The position numbers and the translations under genes are program-made. 64,000 nt of DNA from Symsagittifera roscoffensis (taxonomy: Eukaryota > Xenacoelomorpha > Acoela > Convolutidae). The notes below the pieces were generated by a model. That model saw only the letters and a program-made list of their open reading frames with translations. It made no database searches and was not told the DNA's origin. Where the stretch lies: contig NC_087065.1 of NCBI RefSeq assembly GCF_963678635.1, forward strand, positions 73,293,345-73,357,344, read 5' to 3'. Positions 1 through 9,395 of the stretch are shown here, one piece after another. The stretch's first letter is position 1, and every line of letters starts with the position of its first letter.

Positions 1-189
1 CAGATCACTGTAACAATGACGGAGACTTTTCTTGGGCAGAAATATTTTTCTCAACTTAACCTAAAAATTGTATAAGACTACAAAATTGATGTTTTACAAC
101 CCCAAAAATTATTTTCTGTGATATTTCAATAGATTTTACCAATTTTTGTTAAGTTTAAATCTATTTCACAATATTTTGGCGTTTGAGTG
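1..189. other. AT-rich flank, nothing recognised
   Basis: This short AT-rich stretch precedes the CTCGACC-type repeat. I see no coding frame with protein-like composition and no RNA gene. Confidence 0.5.
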
Positions 190-640
190 AATAATTCGAA
201 AAGTCTTGCGAACTATAATGGTGTGCTTTCCCGTTTGCGGCTTTTGTACAATTCGCAATTGTACGTGCCCGGATCGAGCTGCTCGATTTATTTCCCGATT
301 TTCTCGACCAAAAATCGGCGTGTCTCGACATTCTTGACCAAACTTTGGTATGTTTCGACTTTCTCGACCGAACTTTGCTATTTTACGACTTTCTCGACCA
401 AATTTTGGTATGCTTTGACTTTATAGACCCAACAAAAAATTGTTCTTCTTTGTTCGACCTTGTTCGACCCAGTTTAGATATGTTTTGACTTTCTCAACCA
501 AAATTCGACATATTTTGACCAAAAATTTCTTCTCGACCAAAATTGGGTTTGTTTCGACTTTGTGCTCGACTTAAAATTGCTTCTCGACCACGAAATTTTA
601 GTCGCAAAATTACACTTGCTCGAACTTCAAAGTCGAAATA
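190..640. repeat. Degenerate CTCGACC / TATGTTTCGAC minisatellite
   Basis: A loosely periodic motif of roughly 35-45 bp recurs here: TTTCTCGACC, then AAATTTTGGTATG, then TTTCGAC. At least eight CTCGACC or close variants are visible between about 300 and 590. Short open frames on both strands are by-products of the repeat. The same motif family reappears near 37.7-37.9 kb and 38.2-38.4 kb, so it is a dispersed degenerate minisatellite rather than a local curiosity. No function can be assigned. Confidence 0.6.
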
Positions 641-2009
641 TAAGACGAGCACCTCTACCCAGGCGTCAAGCCAATTTCTCATTGAAACAGAATATGCTAG
701 TCTTTTTCAATCTGCTTCTTTTTTGTTTGAATATAAAAAGATCCAGCAATTTTTAATTTTTGTCCAACATTGGGTGACTGCGTATAATTTGGTCGCGTAA
801 AATTGTCTGAAGTCACGCAAAAGATTCTTGAAATTTTACAATCGTCGCGATATATCTTCATGCGTTAATCTAAAAACATTGGGTGACTGCGTATAGTTTT
901 CTATGGCTTTAACAGTAGAAATTTTTTCTGTTTTGATTAATTGGCAATGATGAATATGCATTTCGTCATAGTCTTTTTTATTTTGGTTCAGTCGCTGATC
1001 ATTTCCACATTTTGATGAAAACTTACCTAAACGTATCGACAAAGGTGGAATAAGATAGATTTATGAAACATAACAAACAAAAACTTTCGTTTCAAGACGA
1101 AACCCAGGTTGTTCCGATAACCCTTTAGCATTGATGAAAAGGTTGTTATTTTTTTAAATGTTGAAAAACGTTCGAGAAAAAACTTGTTTCCACAATATTT
1201 TTCATTTTTTTATCTGAATTTAATCCTCCACACTCGATGTAGAGTACAAAGTACAAAGTGATGTTTTTTGCACCTGTTAACGTTTTAGCAAGAGCAAATT
1301 ACCTACTTCATTTCATTATGGATTGATTAATTTTTCGCTAACGCTTCAAGATTAATACAATCCAAATAGAATTGAGGTAGGCAGTTCAAAAATTTAAAAA
1401 ATGTTAATCGGCTACTTGTTAATTGTTAACGAGCAATATGCTTCGTCTTTATTGATTATAGACAAAATATATCGCGCGTTAACAATTAGCAAATGGTCAT
1501 TTGTGAAATGTTTTGGAATTTAAACTTTGAACGTCAAGTTTTTAAGGAAGGTTGATATAAAAAGTTTTGCCAAAAAATCGAAGTTTGTCTGGAGAAACCC
1601 TGAGCAACGTCGAAAAGTGGAACCAAAAATAGACAAAAACAATGATTTTAAATTAATTTCAAATTAATTTTGGTTCATATTTTTCGTGAGTTTCTATCAA
1701 TTCATTGCATATTTTTGGACTCAAATCCTTTTCACCTATTTTCTTAATAGTTAGTAAACTTAAAAGTTAGTTTTTTCAAAAGCATGTAGTTTTAGCAATA
1801 TTTTACCAATTAGGTTTAAATCGATTTGAAATTGACTTTTTAGGCATTTGGATTGATCATTTGAGCCACCTTTTGAAATGAATTTTTTGAGCTCATAGTA
1901 AAACTAAGATATCTTCAAATTGTTTTCGGTGAGATTATCTTAGATTTTTGTAAAAACCTTGATTTATAGAAAATCGAATTAAATGTGATTTCAATCAACC
2001 CAAAAAACT
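641..2009. other. Intergenic, AT-rich
   Basis: No gene is supported. A 20-bp direct repeat (ACATTGGGTGACTGCGTATA) occurs at about 766 and about 879. A short inverted repeat around GTTAACAATTAG is visible near 1420-1490. Otherwise this is AT-rich sequence with short chance frames. Confidence 0.5.
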
Positions 2010-2510
2010 TTTTGGTTATCGTTGCGACTTTCGAAGAAAACGGAATATTCATACTCGGTGTGGTTTTTTATATTCAGTCAATTTTCACCGATCGAAATCA
2101 TAATTTTCAATAATAATTTTTCATATTCCAATGAAGATATCGACTTTCTGAGTTCAAATATAAAACGATATTTCACCTCGGAATATTTTTGTAAAGTCCT
2201 GGTGGTTTGAAAATTGCCAAATTTGCCATGTTCTGGACTAAATTATGCGCCCTTTGAAGAGTTTATTCATAATAGTGAGAGTGTAACGCGAATTAGTTAT
2301 GCGTGTCGAATTAGCCCGCACAACAAAATCGTTCCAAGTTGAATTGAGGCTAGCTAACTGGTCGTATTAATTTCGAACGACTCAAATTTTTATACTTTGA
2401 TATATTCCAAAATGTACAGTTTTTCCCAAAAACTGTTCGATATGAATTAATGGACAGTCGGAACAATCAGGGCTTTGCCCTGATATACGAGCAGTCTTGT
2501 TGCGTTTACG
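2010..2510 (+). repeat. Dispersed repeat R1, copy 1
   Basis: About 500 bp here match, with divergence, a stretch at about 33.23-33.78 kb. Shared landmarks in the same order are GAATATT(T/C)AT...GGTGTGGTTTTTT, CGATCGAAAT, GAAGATATCGACT, ATTGCCAA, TTATGCG(C)...TTTGAAGA and a closing block around GGGGCAGTCGGAACA...GATATACGAGCAGTCTTGTT. The final block is seen a third time near 56.43-56.48 kb. No terminal inverted repeats or coding potential were recognised. The small frame inside it is not conserved between copies, so I treat it as non-coding repeat DNA. Confidence 0.65.
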
Positions 2511-2714
2511 GTTCACAAAATTTTGAATAAAAGATCAGTTACTTCTAGAGATTCGGAAAGAACTGTGGCCTAAGATGTTTTTTTTGCAGTTTTTCGGCAG
2601 CTTGAAAAAGCATTGATAGCTGTCAAATGTGCTATCATGATTGAACTTCATCGGTTTTGATTCGGATTTCATATTCAATTTTCAAAAAGTTCGTTAGGCT
2701 TTGAGAATATAGAG

Positions 2715-2903
2715 AGTTGCAAAAAGTTCGGACAGACAAAATAATTAAAATTAGAAATCTGCCAATTTTTGCATGCATTGAATTTTTAGGTGACATTGAG
2801 ACATACTTTCTGTCTGAAAAATTTGCTTTTGCTTGTAAAAATTGTCGAAAAAAGGCCATTTGGTCTTTTTAATTATTTTTGTCTGTCCGAACTTTTTGCT
2901 ACT
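2715..2903. mobile_element. Small MITE with ~36-bp terminal inverted repeats
   Basis: The left end begins AGTTGCAAAAAGTTCGGACA and the right end is its inverted complement (GTCTGTCCGAACTTTTTGCT then ACT). The arms run about 2715-2750 and 2868-2903 and enclose about 117 bp of AT-rich DNA with no coding capacity. Size and ends suit a Tc1/mariner-like non-autonomous element, but a clean TA target duplication is not obvious. The superfamily is therefore an inference. Confidence 0.65.
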
Positions 2904-3248
2904 AATTATACTAATTATACTTTACAACAGAGTAGTGAATAGTCGTCCTCATCTTGGATCACTTTCCAGCCTGAGTAAACTATTGATTTAAAATTCGATT
3001 GACAGTTATAAACTAGTGTTTTAGCTTATGTACGAATTTCCCTTTTTCCACCAATAAAAAACAAAACTTATAAAAAAAAACAAATAAAACTTGATAAAAA
3101 AGGCGATTTACAAAATTACTCGCCAAAATTTGCGCTTTTGGTTGGACCAGTGTCGGAAAAAATTCAACATTATTCTTGAAATGGAATTTATTAAGTTGGT
3201 ATAGACATTTAGCTGAGTTTGTATAATGGGTTCCTAGGTGCTGCAAAA

Positions 3249-3730
3249 ATGGCGTACTTTGATTCGATACCTATTGACCATCAATTCATTCCCATCGCAA
3301 TTGGAAAAGATGGAAGCTGTATAGAGGCTGTGCAAAAAGTGGAAGGTGTCAAGTTTGTCAGCATTAGAACCGAGCAAACAGAACCTTATGCGCTGTACCA
3401 AGTTTGGGCCGAAGACAAAGACGTACGCGACAAAATTTTCGCTGAACTTCAAAATCGAATTAGAAATGTGAGCAGAAAATTCGACAAGTTTTTCATTGAT
3501 AGCAGAAATACAGCAGTGAACAGCGTTATTTGCTTGAAACAACTTGAAGATGATTCTGTCGTTGCGACGACTATCGACAATTCTCATGAAGTCGGCGACA
3601 AAGTGTTTTATTGCATCGAGAAGTTCCAGTCAAAAGCTGCAACTTGTCTGCAGGAAGATGAATTGAGAAATGGGATAACCCTTGAATTTGTTTTTCTTAA
3701 ACGGTTGACTCATTGTTTGAAGTATTACAG
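3249..3730 (+). CDS. Gene A exon 1: KH-like RNA-binding module
   Basis: First exon of a KH-domain family gene. I start at the ATG at 3249 (AAAATGGCG) because gene B also opens with Met-Ala-Tyr and the two then align without a gap to the KH loop. Residues about 9-75 fit a KH fold: a hydrophobic strand, the GxxG loop GKDG at residues 19-22 with the helix CIEAVQKVEGV after it, then strand and helix ending FAELQNRI. Residues about 85-140 are family-specific and also present in B and C. The 3' end is uncertain. CAG|GTATGA at 3730/3731 is the only good donor near the end of the frame, but the position homologous to the gene B donor (3672) reads GGATAA instead of GTAAGT. KH domains bind single-stranded RNA or DNA; the target here is unknown. 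The frame itself runs on to 3767. Confidence 0.68.
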
Positions 3731-4208
3731 GTATGATGGCAAAATAAGCACCTTAGAACGTGTTTGACTGACCACTAACAAAACAACAACATAATAGCTC
3801 TTCTTGAAGGATAACAGCATGGAAAACTTTAACCGTCTAATTTGTAAAATAAGATACTTTGAAAAAATATTGAACATGTTTGGGATATATGCAACCAATT
3901 TTTTTTTTGAAAAACTGCTTTTCTTGTTTTTGGCCAATTCACTATGGGAGGGGGGGGGGTGTGAAGGGGTTCTTGTTTTTTGCACGTATCCCGTAGTAAT
4001 TGGCAGCTCCAAAAATTGTGCAACTATTTTGGTATGTTCCAGGGGCTCTCGGTTGTCAGGCGTGTTTTCTTCCTTTAAACAGCTGATGCGTGGTTCCATA
4101 ATCAGGGCGTTTATATTTGCATTCCGAGTGGTAGTCAAACCTATGACCTTGGCTGTTCTCCAGCGGGAATTAGCCGCCCAATATCAACTAAGCAAGGGTA
4201 GATCTTAT

Positions 4209-4780
4209 CTGAGTCGGCTTCTCTTCTGAAATTTATGGAGGACTTCCGCCGATCTGTTACTTTTGAGATCTGATAATTTTAAATAGAGTCCGTAACCTTC
4301 GCCGTGTAGAACTCCTTCTACTGGTCACAATATTCCTCTAGGCATTTAACGTTCATGTTGGTGAACCTTATTTCTGGGCATCTTTCTTGGTTTTGCTGAT
4401 GGTTTTGGATGATTTGAACCACCCAAAACCATCAACAAAATCAAGAAAGATGCCCCAAAACATGTAATTAAGATACATTCTATGACGAGACTCAAACTTT
4501 GCCAATCAGACGACACGAAAAACTTCAGCAAAACCAATAAAGATGCCCAGAAACAAGGTTCATCAACATGAACGTTAAATGCCTAGAGGAATATTGTGAT
4601 CAGCAGAAGGAGTTCTACACGGCGAAGGTTACGGACTCTGTTGAAAATTATCAGATCTCAAAAGTAATAGATCGGCGGAAATCCTCGAAAAATTTCAGAT
4701 GAGAAGCCGACTCAGCCAATAGTTTTTTGTGTCGTCCGATTGGTAAGATTTGAGTCTCTTCATAGAATTGATCTTCAATA
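4209..4780. mobile_element. Nested foldback element in the gene A intron
   Basis: A long imperfect palindrome. The arm at about 4209-4401 starts CTGAGTCGGCTTCTC and returns inverted at about 4521-4715, ending GAGAAGCCGACTCAG. An inner palindrome (about 4377-4456, around GGGCATCTTTCTTGG...CCAAGAAAGATGCCC) sits in the spacer. A third inverted pair links about 4470-4517 with about 4730-4777 (GTGTCGTCYGATTGG...). The layering suggests a foldback or MITE inserted into, or partly duplicated within, another copy. No transposase frame is present. It lies inside the intron of gene A. Confidence 0.75.
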
Positions 4781-5340
4781 CCTTGTACATCCCGTTGTGA
4801 TTCACAAGGCGGCGCATTTTGTCAGGTTTGCAGATTGAGAATTTTAAAATGTAATTTATGTTTACTACCTTCAAAAATGCAAGCTGGTTTTAACAGTAAA
4901 TTTGGAAGTGAGCGAAAATCTTAGCATCATTGCGAACTCGAAAGTTGCATCGGTTAAGCGCTATTTTCAATTCTCCATTTGGCTCAATAATACGCAATTT
5001 TTGAATTACTTTTAATTTGAAGTTGCGGTATTGAACTTAAAATTTTTTTTTCTGTAGTTTTTAGGTTATTTAATCCGTTTTGTCTCATTTTTACGGTTTA
5101 TTTTTTACTTTTTCCTCTCTTTTTTCCTTTGACAGTCGAAATAATCCCAGATAAAATAAATCTTAATTATGCTTATATGAGCATTATTCATATATGGATG
5201 GCAAGCGCTAATGAAATTAGCAAAATTTAAACCCGCATTGTTTCGAAATTAAAAAAAAAATTTGAGCTCAAGGCCAGTTTGATATAAAATAGATGTCATC
5301 AAACGCTATCGATTGCAAAAATGTTCTAAAGAGTAAATAG
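4781..5340. other. Intronic spacer of gene A
   Basis: AT-rich sequence between the foldback element and the SINE. I see no coding frame, RNA gene or inverted repeat. Confidence 0.4.
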
Positions 5341-5571
5341 GGGCACTTAGCATAGTGGTAAGGCGTTCACTTTAGAATCGTCAGATCGTGTGATCGATCC
5401 CATGCCATGGCAATGATAGTGTGTCAGGACGAGCTCTGACTTGACCTCTAGCTTCAGATCACAACCTGACCAAATTTGGCTGCAATAGTGGTACCACGTG
5501 AAAGTTCTAGACGCACAAAAACGGCCTTGATTCGCTAAAAAAGAGCTTCGCTCAACAAAATAACACAGTCT
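5341..5571 (+). mobile_element. tRNA-derived SINE candidate
   Basis: The head looks like a decayed tRNA with an internal pol III promoter. TTAGCATAGTGGTAAGG near 5346 resembles an A box and GTGATCGATCCC near 5390 resembles a B box, about 45 bp apart. Acceptor and anticodon stems do not pair properly, so it is not a working tRNA gene. A non-tRNA body follows and appears to end with an A-rich segment near 5555-5570. The size (about 230 bp) suits a SINE, but no second copy occurs in this window. It lies in the gene A intron. Confidence 0.5.
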
Positions 5572-5834
5572 GCAATGTGGGGAGATAATACTAATGGACT
5601 ATCCTCGACAGGTCTGTTAAGGCCTATTGATAGCTCCTCTGCGATTCGCAGGAACTACAATTATAAATTACCCGAATGTGTTTTCTGCTATTGTTTCTCA
5701 TTAATTTCTTCCGGTAATGTCGGACAGTATATTGTAGTGATTGATCGCAGTTTAAACCTAAATAAAACACGACTTTAAGTTTTTCTAACTGGCATTTAAA
5801 ATTTGGTTATGAAATTCACGGGTTATTCTCTGGA

Positions 5835-7091
5835 ATGTTTGCCACAGAAACTCATCTTATGAAGACAAAAGTTCCACGATATTTTGATTTCGAGGATCAC
5901 AACTCACTTGAAACACAGATTCAGTTCGGCGTTGACGACGAGAATGAAAGATTTTTGCGTCGCCGAACTCTTTCAGTCGAGTTTGCAGCGGGTAAAATGA
6001 TTTTCGAAAAAATATCCATGGCCGAATCTGCAACATTTTGGTTTGATCCAAACCATCTGAAACTTTACAGCGAGCCCTATTTGAGACTTAGAAATTTGAA
6101 AAATAAGTTTTTTCAAAAGCTACAAATTTCTCATTTCGCAGATGTTTTCTTTGCATTGTCGAATCTCGGCTTCCAAATTTTGAACCCAAACAGCCCTGAG
6201 GAAAGTTATAATGTGAGTGTCGTATATCAAGTGAAAACAGAGGGTCAAAAAGATTTGCGCTATCAGTTTCTGGTTGACCTAGCTTTGGATGAAAACCTGG
6301 ATAGACCCCAAAATTCAGCCACCGATCCAAGAAAGACTCATGAGAAAAAAGAAGCGGTTCGCAAAGTTCTCTCAGCGAAAACAGTCGGAGATATTTTTGA
6401 AAATCTGACGGAAAATCAAAAATTTAACGGAAAATCGGTAATGGAATATTTAAAATTGAAGTACCTACTTGAACCAGAGAACAATATCTGTCCTGGAGCC
6501 GAACGCGCTTATGAATGCCTAGATCAGGTTTTCAATAAATTAAAATGTGGCGAATATATAAAGTCGACTCCAATTGAATTTTCCTCTCAGGGCAATTCCC
6601 AAGCCGGCCGGGAAGATCAGCTTCCGCTGGTCATAAGAGTTTGCACGACCACATGGCCATATGTGTCATTTGCAACAATAAGTGACTGTTTTTTTGACGT
6701 CAACGCAAGCATATTGGGCACTGAAACCGATGAGCTTGATCTGGCTTCTCAAATTCGACATGAGCTGAACAAACATTGGTTAAAAAGTGATGAGTTTCTA
6801 ACACTTACCATGCCTCGAGGTTCTTTAAACGTCAACTGTGTGAGGAAACAGATCTTCGACTTCTATCATTTTGTAAAAATGGTTAAAATTGATTCGGCTC
6901 ATTACGTCATCAGGGCAAAACTGTTCAAAGTGAGACGAAAACGAGGAAAAGAGCAACGTTGGAACGAATGGTTTCAATTAAGTTTTCAAACTGAAGATCC
7001 TTTGCTTGGCGAACAGGAGCTCAACAGTCACAAAATTGCAAAACAATTCCAAGAAGTCAGCAACTTGATACGAAAAATTGGTGGAAAATAA
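5835..7091 (+). CDS. Gene A exon 2: conserved C-terminal region of the KH family
   Basis: Second exon of gene A, shown from the first ATG of the frame. The exon probably begins elsewhere: TTTAAG at 5779 and CCACAG at 5847 are possible acceptors. TTTAAG suits the phase of a donor at 3731, whereas CCACAG suits the phase of the damaged position at 3672. About 400 residues align end to end with gene B exon 2 and gene C. Shared landmarks are a 'GFQILNPNSPE' segment, 'LALDEN', 'DPRKTHEKKEAVRKVL', 'AKTVGDIFEN', 'LKLKYLLEPENN...GAERAYECL', 'TMPRGSL', 'KLFKVRRKR' and a 'FQLSFQTEDP' tail. No transmembrane segment or catalytic signature was recognised. The frame is uninterrupted, which argues that the exon has been under constraint. 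I do not know the function; being fused to a KH module, it probably acts in an RNP. Confidence 0.72.
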   Translation: MFATETHLMKTKVPRYFDFEDHNSLETQIQFGVDDENERFLRRRTLSVEFAAGKMIFEKISMAESATFWFDPNHLKLYSEPYLRLRNLKNKFFQKLQISHFADVFFALSNLGFQILNPNSPEESYNVSVVYQVKTEGQKDLRYQFLVDLALDENLDRPQNSATDPRKTHEKKEAVRKVLSAKTVGDIFENLTENQKFNGKSVMEYLKLKYLLEPENNICPGAERAYECLDQVFNKLKCGEYIKSTPIEFSSQGNSQAGREDQLPLVIRVCTTTWPYVSFATISDCFFDVNASILGTETDELDLASQIRHELNKHWLKSDEFLTLTMPRGSLNVNCVRKQIFDFYHFVKMVKIDSAHYVIRAKLFKVRRKRGKEQRWNEWFQLSFQTEDPLLGEQELNSHKIAKQFQEVSNLIRKIGGK

Positions 7092-7407
7092 ACTTGACGA
7101 AAATACGTAACTATTACTTAATATTAATGTAACAATTACGAAAGCCAAGCTGATTTCATTCAGATGACGTAACTTTTGGCTAGATATACTCAGTGACATA
7201 ATTTTTCGGCTGGTTCATATATTTTTTGTATTTCGACTCAACAAGTTTGATACTTCAGCTGGTTATTGAAAATAAAATTTACTTTTGTAAGTTAGCCTCT
7301 AATCAAAATCATGTCATCCTTTCTCTTTCTTTGCAGACAAGTTTTCCCGACTACAAGACAACTTTTTAAAATGCCAAACGAAGGTTGAAATGGTTTAAAT
7401 ACGATAG
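7092..7407. other. Downstream of gene A
   Basis: AT-rich sequence immediately after the gene A stop, presumably holding its 3' UTR and poly(A) site. AATAAA-like words occur (for example AAATAAAATTT near 7268). No other feature is recognised. Confidence 0.4.
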
Positions 7408-7625
7408 CAGGGGCGGATCTAGGATTTTCTCGAGGGGGGGGGGGGACAAATTTTCAAAAATTTGCCCCCAAATTTCAGAAAGACCCCATTTTGACCAAAT
7501 TTTCTGCACCAAAAAAAAGCGTTTTTAGGCACTTTTTGGAAATTTTTTGATTAAAAAATTGCGTTTTCTCGGCGCGCGCTCCCCCCTCAAAATTAGTATA
7601 TTTTGGTGCCGAAGGTAGATTCTAG
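7408..7625 (+). repeat. CAGGGGCGGATCTAGG-type dispersed repeat, copy 1
   Basis: It begins AGGGGCGGATCTAGGATTTT, followed by a G-run and an A/T-rich body with GACCAAATTTTCTGC, AAAAAGCGTTTTTAGGCA and a C-rich end. A divergent copy in the same order lies at about 30.31-30.59 kb inside the gene B intron. CAGGGGCGGATC-type ends are known from hAT-like MITEs, so I suspect a truncated non-autonomous hAT element. The opposite terminus is not visible here. Confidence 0.55.
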
Positions 7626-7724
7626 ATTTTGAGGTAGACAAAATCGGATAATAAAATACACCCCACTCCATAATTTTTTGTAATCCTTTGGGTGTTGTCG
7701 TTTATTGCTTTAAAATAGTTTAAA

Positions 7725-8235
7725 GGAAGCAAATCTTTTTGGTTGCTTAAAAGAAACTCCGTAGTTGATTCCAGGAAACGCTCATTTCTAGCAATTGATT
7801 TTAATAAGAGACTCGCTTAATTCAGATAGGATGTCCCAACACAAAGTTCTGAGTTCAAATTTTTCATTTTTTCAAAATGGAAAAACGCAACTTTGTTTTT
7901 TTACCGTTTTGATACAAGAACAATAAGCAAAGAAATTTTGCTTAGAAAATCTTGTCAACCAAATACATGTAAATATAAGATTTTTAAGAGTTTCTTGTTG
8001 CTTTTGAGGAACTCCGTCGTTGATTCCAGGAAACTCCTGATTCTAGCTACCAATTTTAAGAATAGACTCGCTTGTTTTAATTGTTTTCATATGATGTCCC
8101 AAACACATGTTTCTGAGCTCAAATCTTTCATTTTTCCAATCGCGATTTTGTTTTCTACTGTTCTGACTCAAAAAAATAGGTGAAGAAATTTGATTGAAAA
8201 GTCTCTTCAACCAAATAAATTGTAATGTTAGACAT
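7725..8235 (+). repeat. Diverged tandem duplication (~255 bp x 2)
   Basis: Copy 1 (about 7725-7980) and copy 2 (about 7981-8235) share ordered blocks: GTTGATTCCAGGAAAC, AGACTCGCTT, GATGTCCCAA, CTGAG(C/T)TCAAAT, TTTTTCATTTTTYCAA and CAACCAAATA. Divergence is considerable. No conserved protein frame spans both copies, so this looks like a decayed tandem duplication of non-coding DNA. Confidence 0.6.
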
Positions 8236-8428
8236 CAAACTGTATGTTGTCCTTTTCCTCCCAAGAAAGTCGAATCTTACCTTTATTGCTGTTGAATAAA
8301 ACAAGTAATTTCGTAAAACTTTTCTTTTTGTTTTATTGGTTTTTTTGTTTCGATATTCAGAAAATTTTAAAGGTGAAAGTTATGTTTCCGGATGATTTTA
8401 ACGTTTTCCTATGAAAACAGTTAATCCC

Positions 8429-8641
8429 TGTTGCAAATCTTACCATTCGTCTTATCTCATTTAATTAGTCTTAAAGTATCTTAACTGGTTAATTTAGATT
8501 TGACCTTGTTATCTTCATTCTCTCCGACGGAGAGAATGACCGCTCACTTTTTAATGTTTTAATTCAGAGATTAACTCACTTTTTAAACATATCTTATTTG
8601 TAACTAAGTAGAATTATCCGTAACAAAGAAACATTTTACCA
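8429..8641 (+). repeat. Gypsy-1 5' LTR
   Basis: Starts TGTTGCAAATCTTACC and ends TTTTACCA. It matches the 3' LTR over its full 213 bp with about five substitutions. It should carry the promoter and the R/U5 region. A perfect inverted repeat with 12-bp arms and a one-base loop (TCATTCTCTCCG-A-CGGAGAGAATGA, split here for clarity) lies at 8515-8539. The last base is the A of the gag ATG. Confidence 0.92.
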
Positions 8642-9395
8642 TGGCGCAGTCAAACAGCAACGAATCAAACGTGAGAGGTATGCCTTCATTTTGGCAAAAC
8701 CACACAGTGGACCCACCAATTCCTTGGGAAGAGTGGAGCGATCTATTCCAGCTAGCGATAATCGGAAAGGAGAATATCGATATCGAAAATCTCTTGAATC
8801 CATCGGAACGATATCACCCACTTCCTCCAACATTGGAAAATCCGCCGGAAAATGAATCCGACGCTCAAAAAACATCTCGCATCGAGAGGAATATTCGAGA
8901 ACAAAAGAGATTCGATGATGAAGAAATGGCCTCAATAAAGTCAGAAACCAAGAAATTCAACGGCATGAGACTTGAAGAGGCGAACAAAAAACTCAGATCC
9001 ATACTCTATCTAGCCCTCGGAAACGAAGGAAAGAAAATATTCGGCCAAAAGTTCACGAGAGTTACAGTTCTAAAATTTCTTTCAAAGAATTTTGGGAAAA
9101 TTTATCTGTAGCTTTTGTGAGAAAGACAAACATAACCTTCGAAAGACACAAGCTATTAAACAGAAAACAGAGGGACAGAGAATCACTAGAACAATTCTGG
9201 GGGGCACTTGCAGAAATGGCAAAAAGATGTAACATTCCCACAGGAGAAGATGAATGGATTCGAGATTTTTTTATCAATAACATGAAGAATTCGGACATCC
9301 AACGGAAACTTCTCACGGAAACCTTACCTCCACTAGAAGCCTTAAATATAGCCCTGATTGACGAAAAAAGGATTAGCAAACCACATCAAAATGAC
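8641..9395 (+). pseudogene. gag: Gypsy-1 gag, N-terminal part, frameshifted
   Basis: Encodes the capsid-like part of Gag, the structural protein that packages element RNA in cytoplasmic particles. The first frame runs from the ATG at 8641 to a stop at 9111. From about 9070 the homologous protein continues in another frame (SFKEFWENLSVAF onward), and near 9370-9400 it returns to the original frame. Two compensating shifts therefore bracket about 320 bp. The order of blocks matches the intact Gag of Gypsy-2: a proline/acidic N-terminus, a helical capsid core and a 'RDFFINNMKN' segment (Gypsy-2 'RDLFISKMKN'). The start at 8641 is chosen because the equivalent ATG in Gypsy-2 sits at the same LTR/primer-site junction. 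Confidence 0.78.
8642..8655 (+). promoter_or_regulatory. Gypsy-1 primer-binding site (tRNA-Ser type)
   Basis: TGGCGCAGTC follows the LTR with no gap. It is complementary to the CCA end of a eukaryotic tRNA-Ser (acceptor strand ...GACTGCG plus CCA). The first ten bases fit; the following AA does not. The site is also the start of gag: codons 1-4 (Met-Ala-Gln-Ser) are read from the last LTR base and the primer-binding site. Confidence 0.75.

Noticed and set aside
5341-5415. Functional tRNA gene
   Set aside because: A- and B-box-like words are present, but the acceptor and anticodon stems do not pair. A SINE head or pseudogene is more likely.
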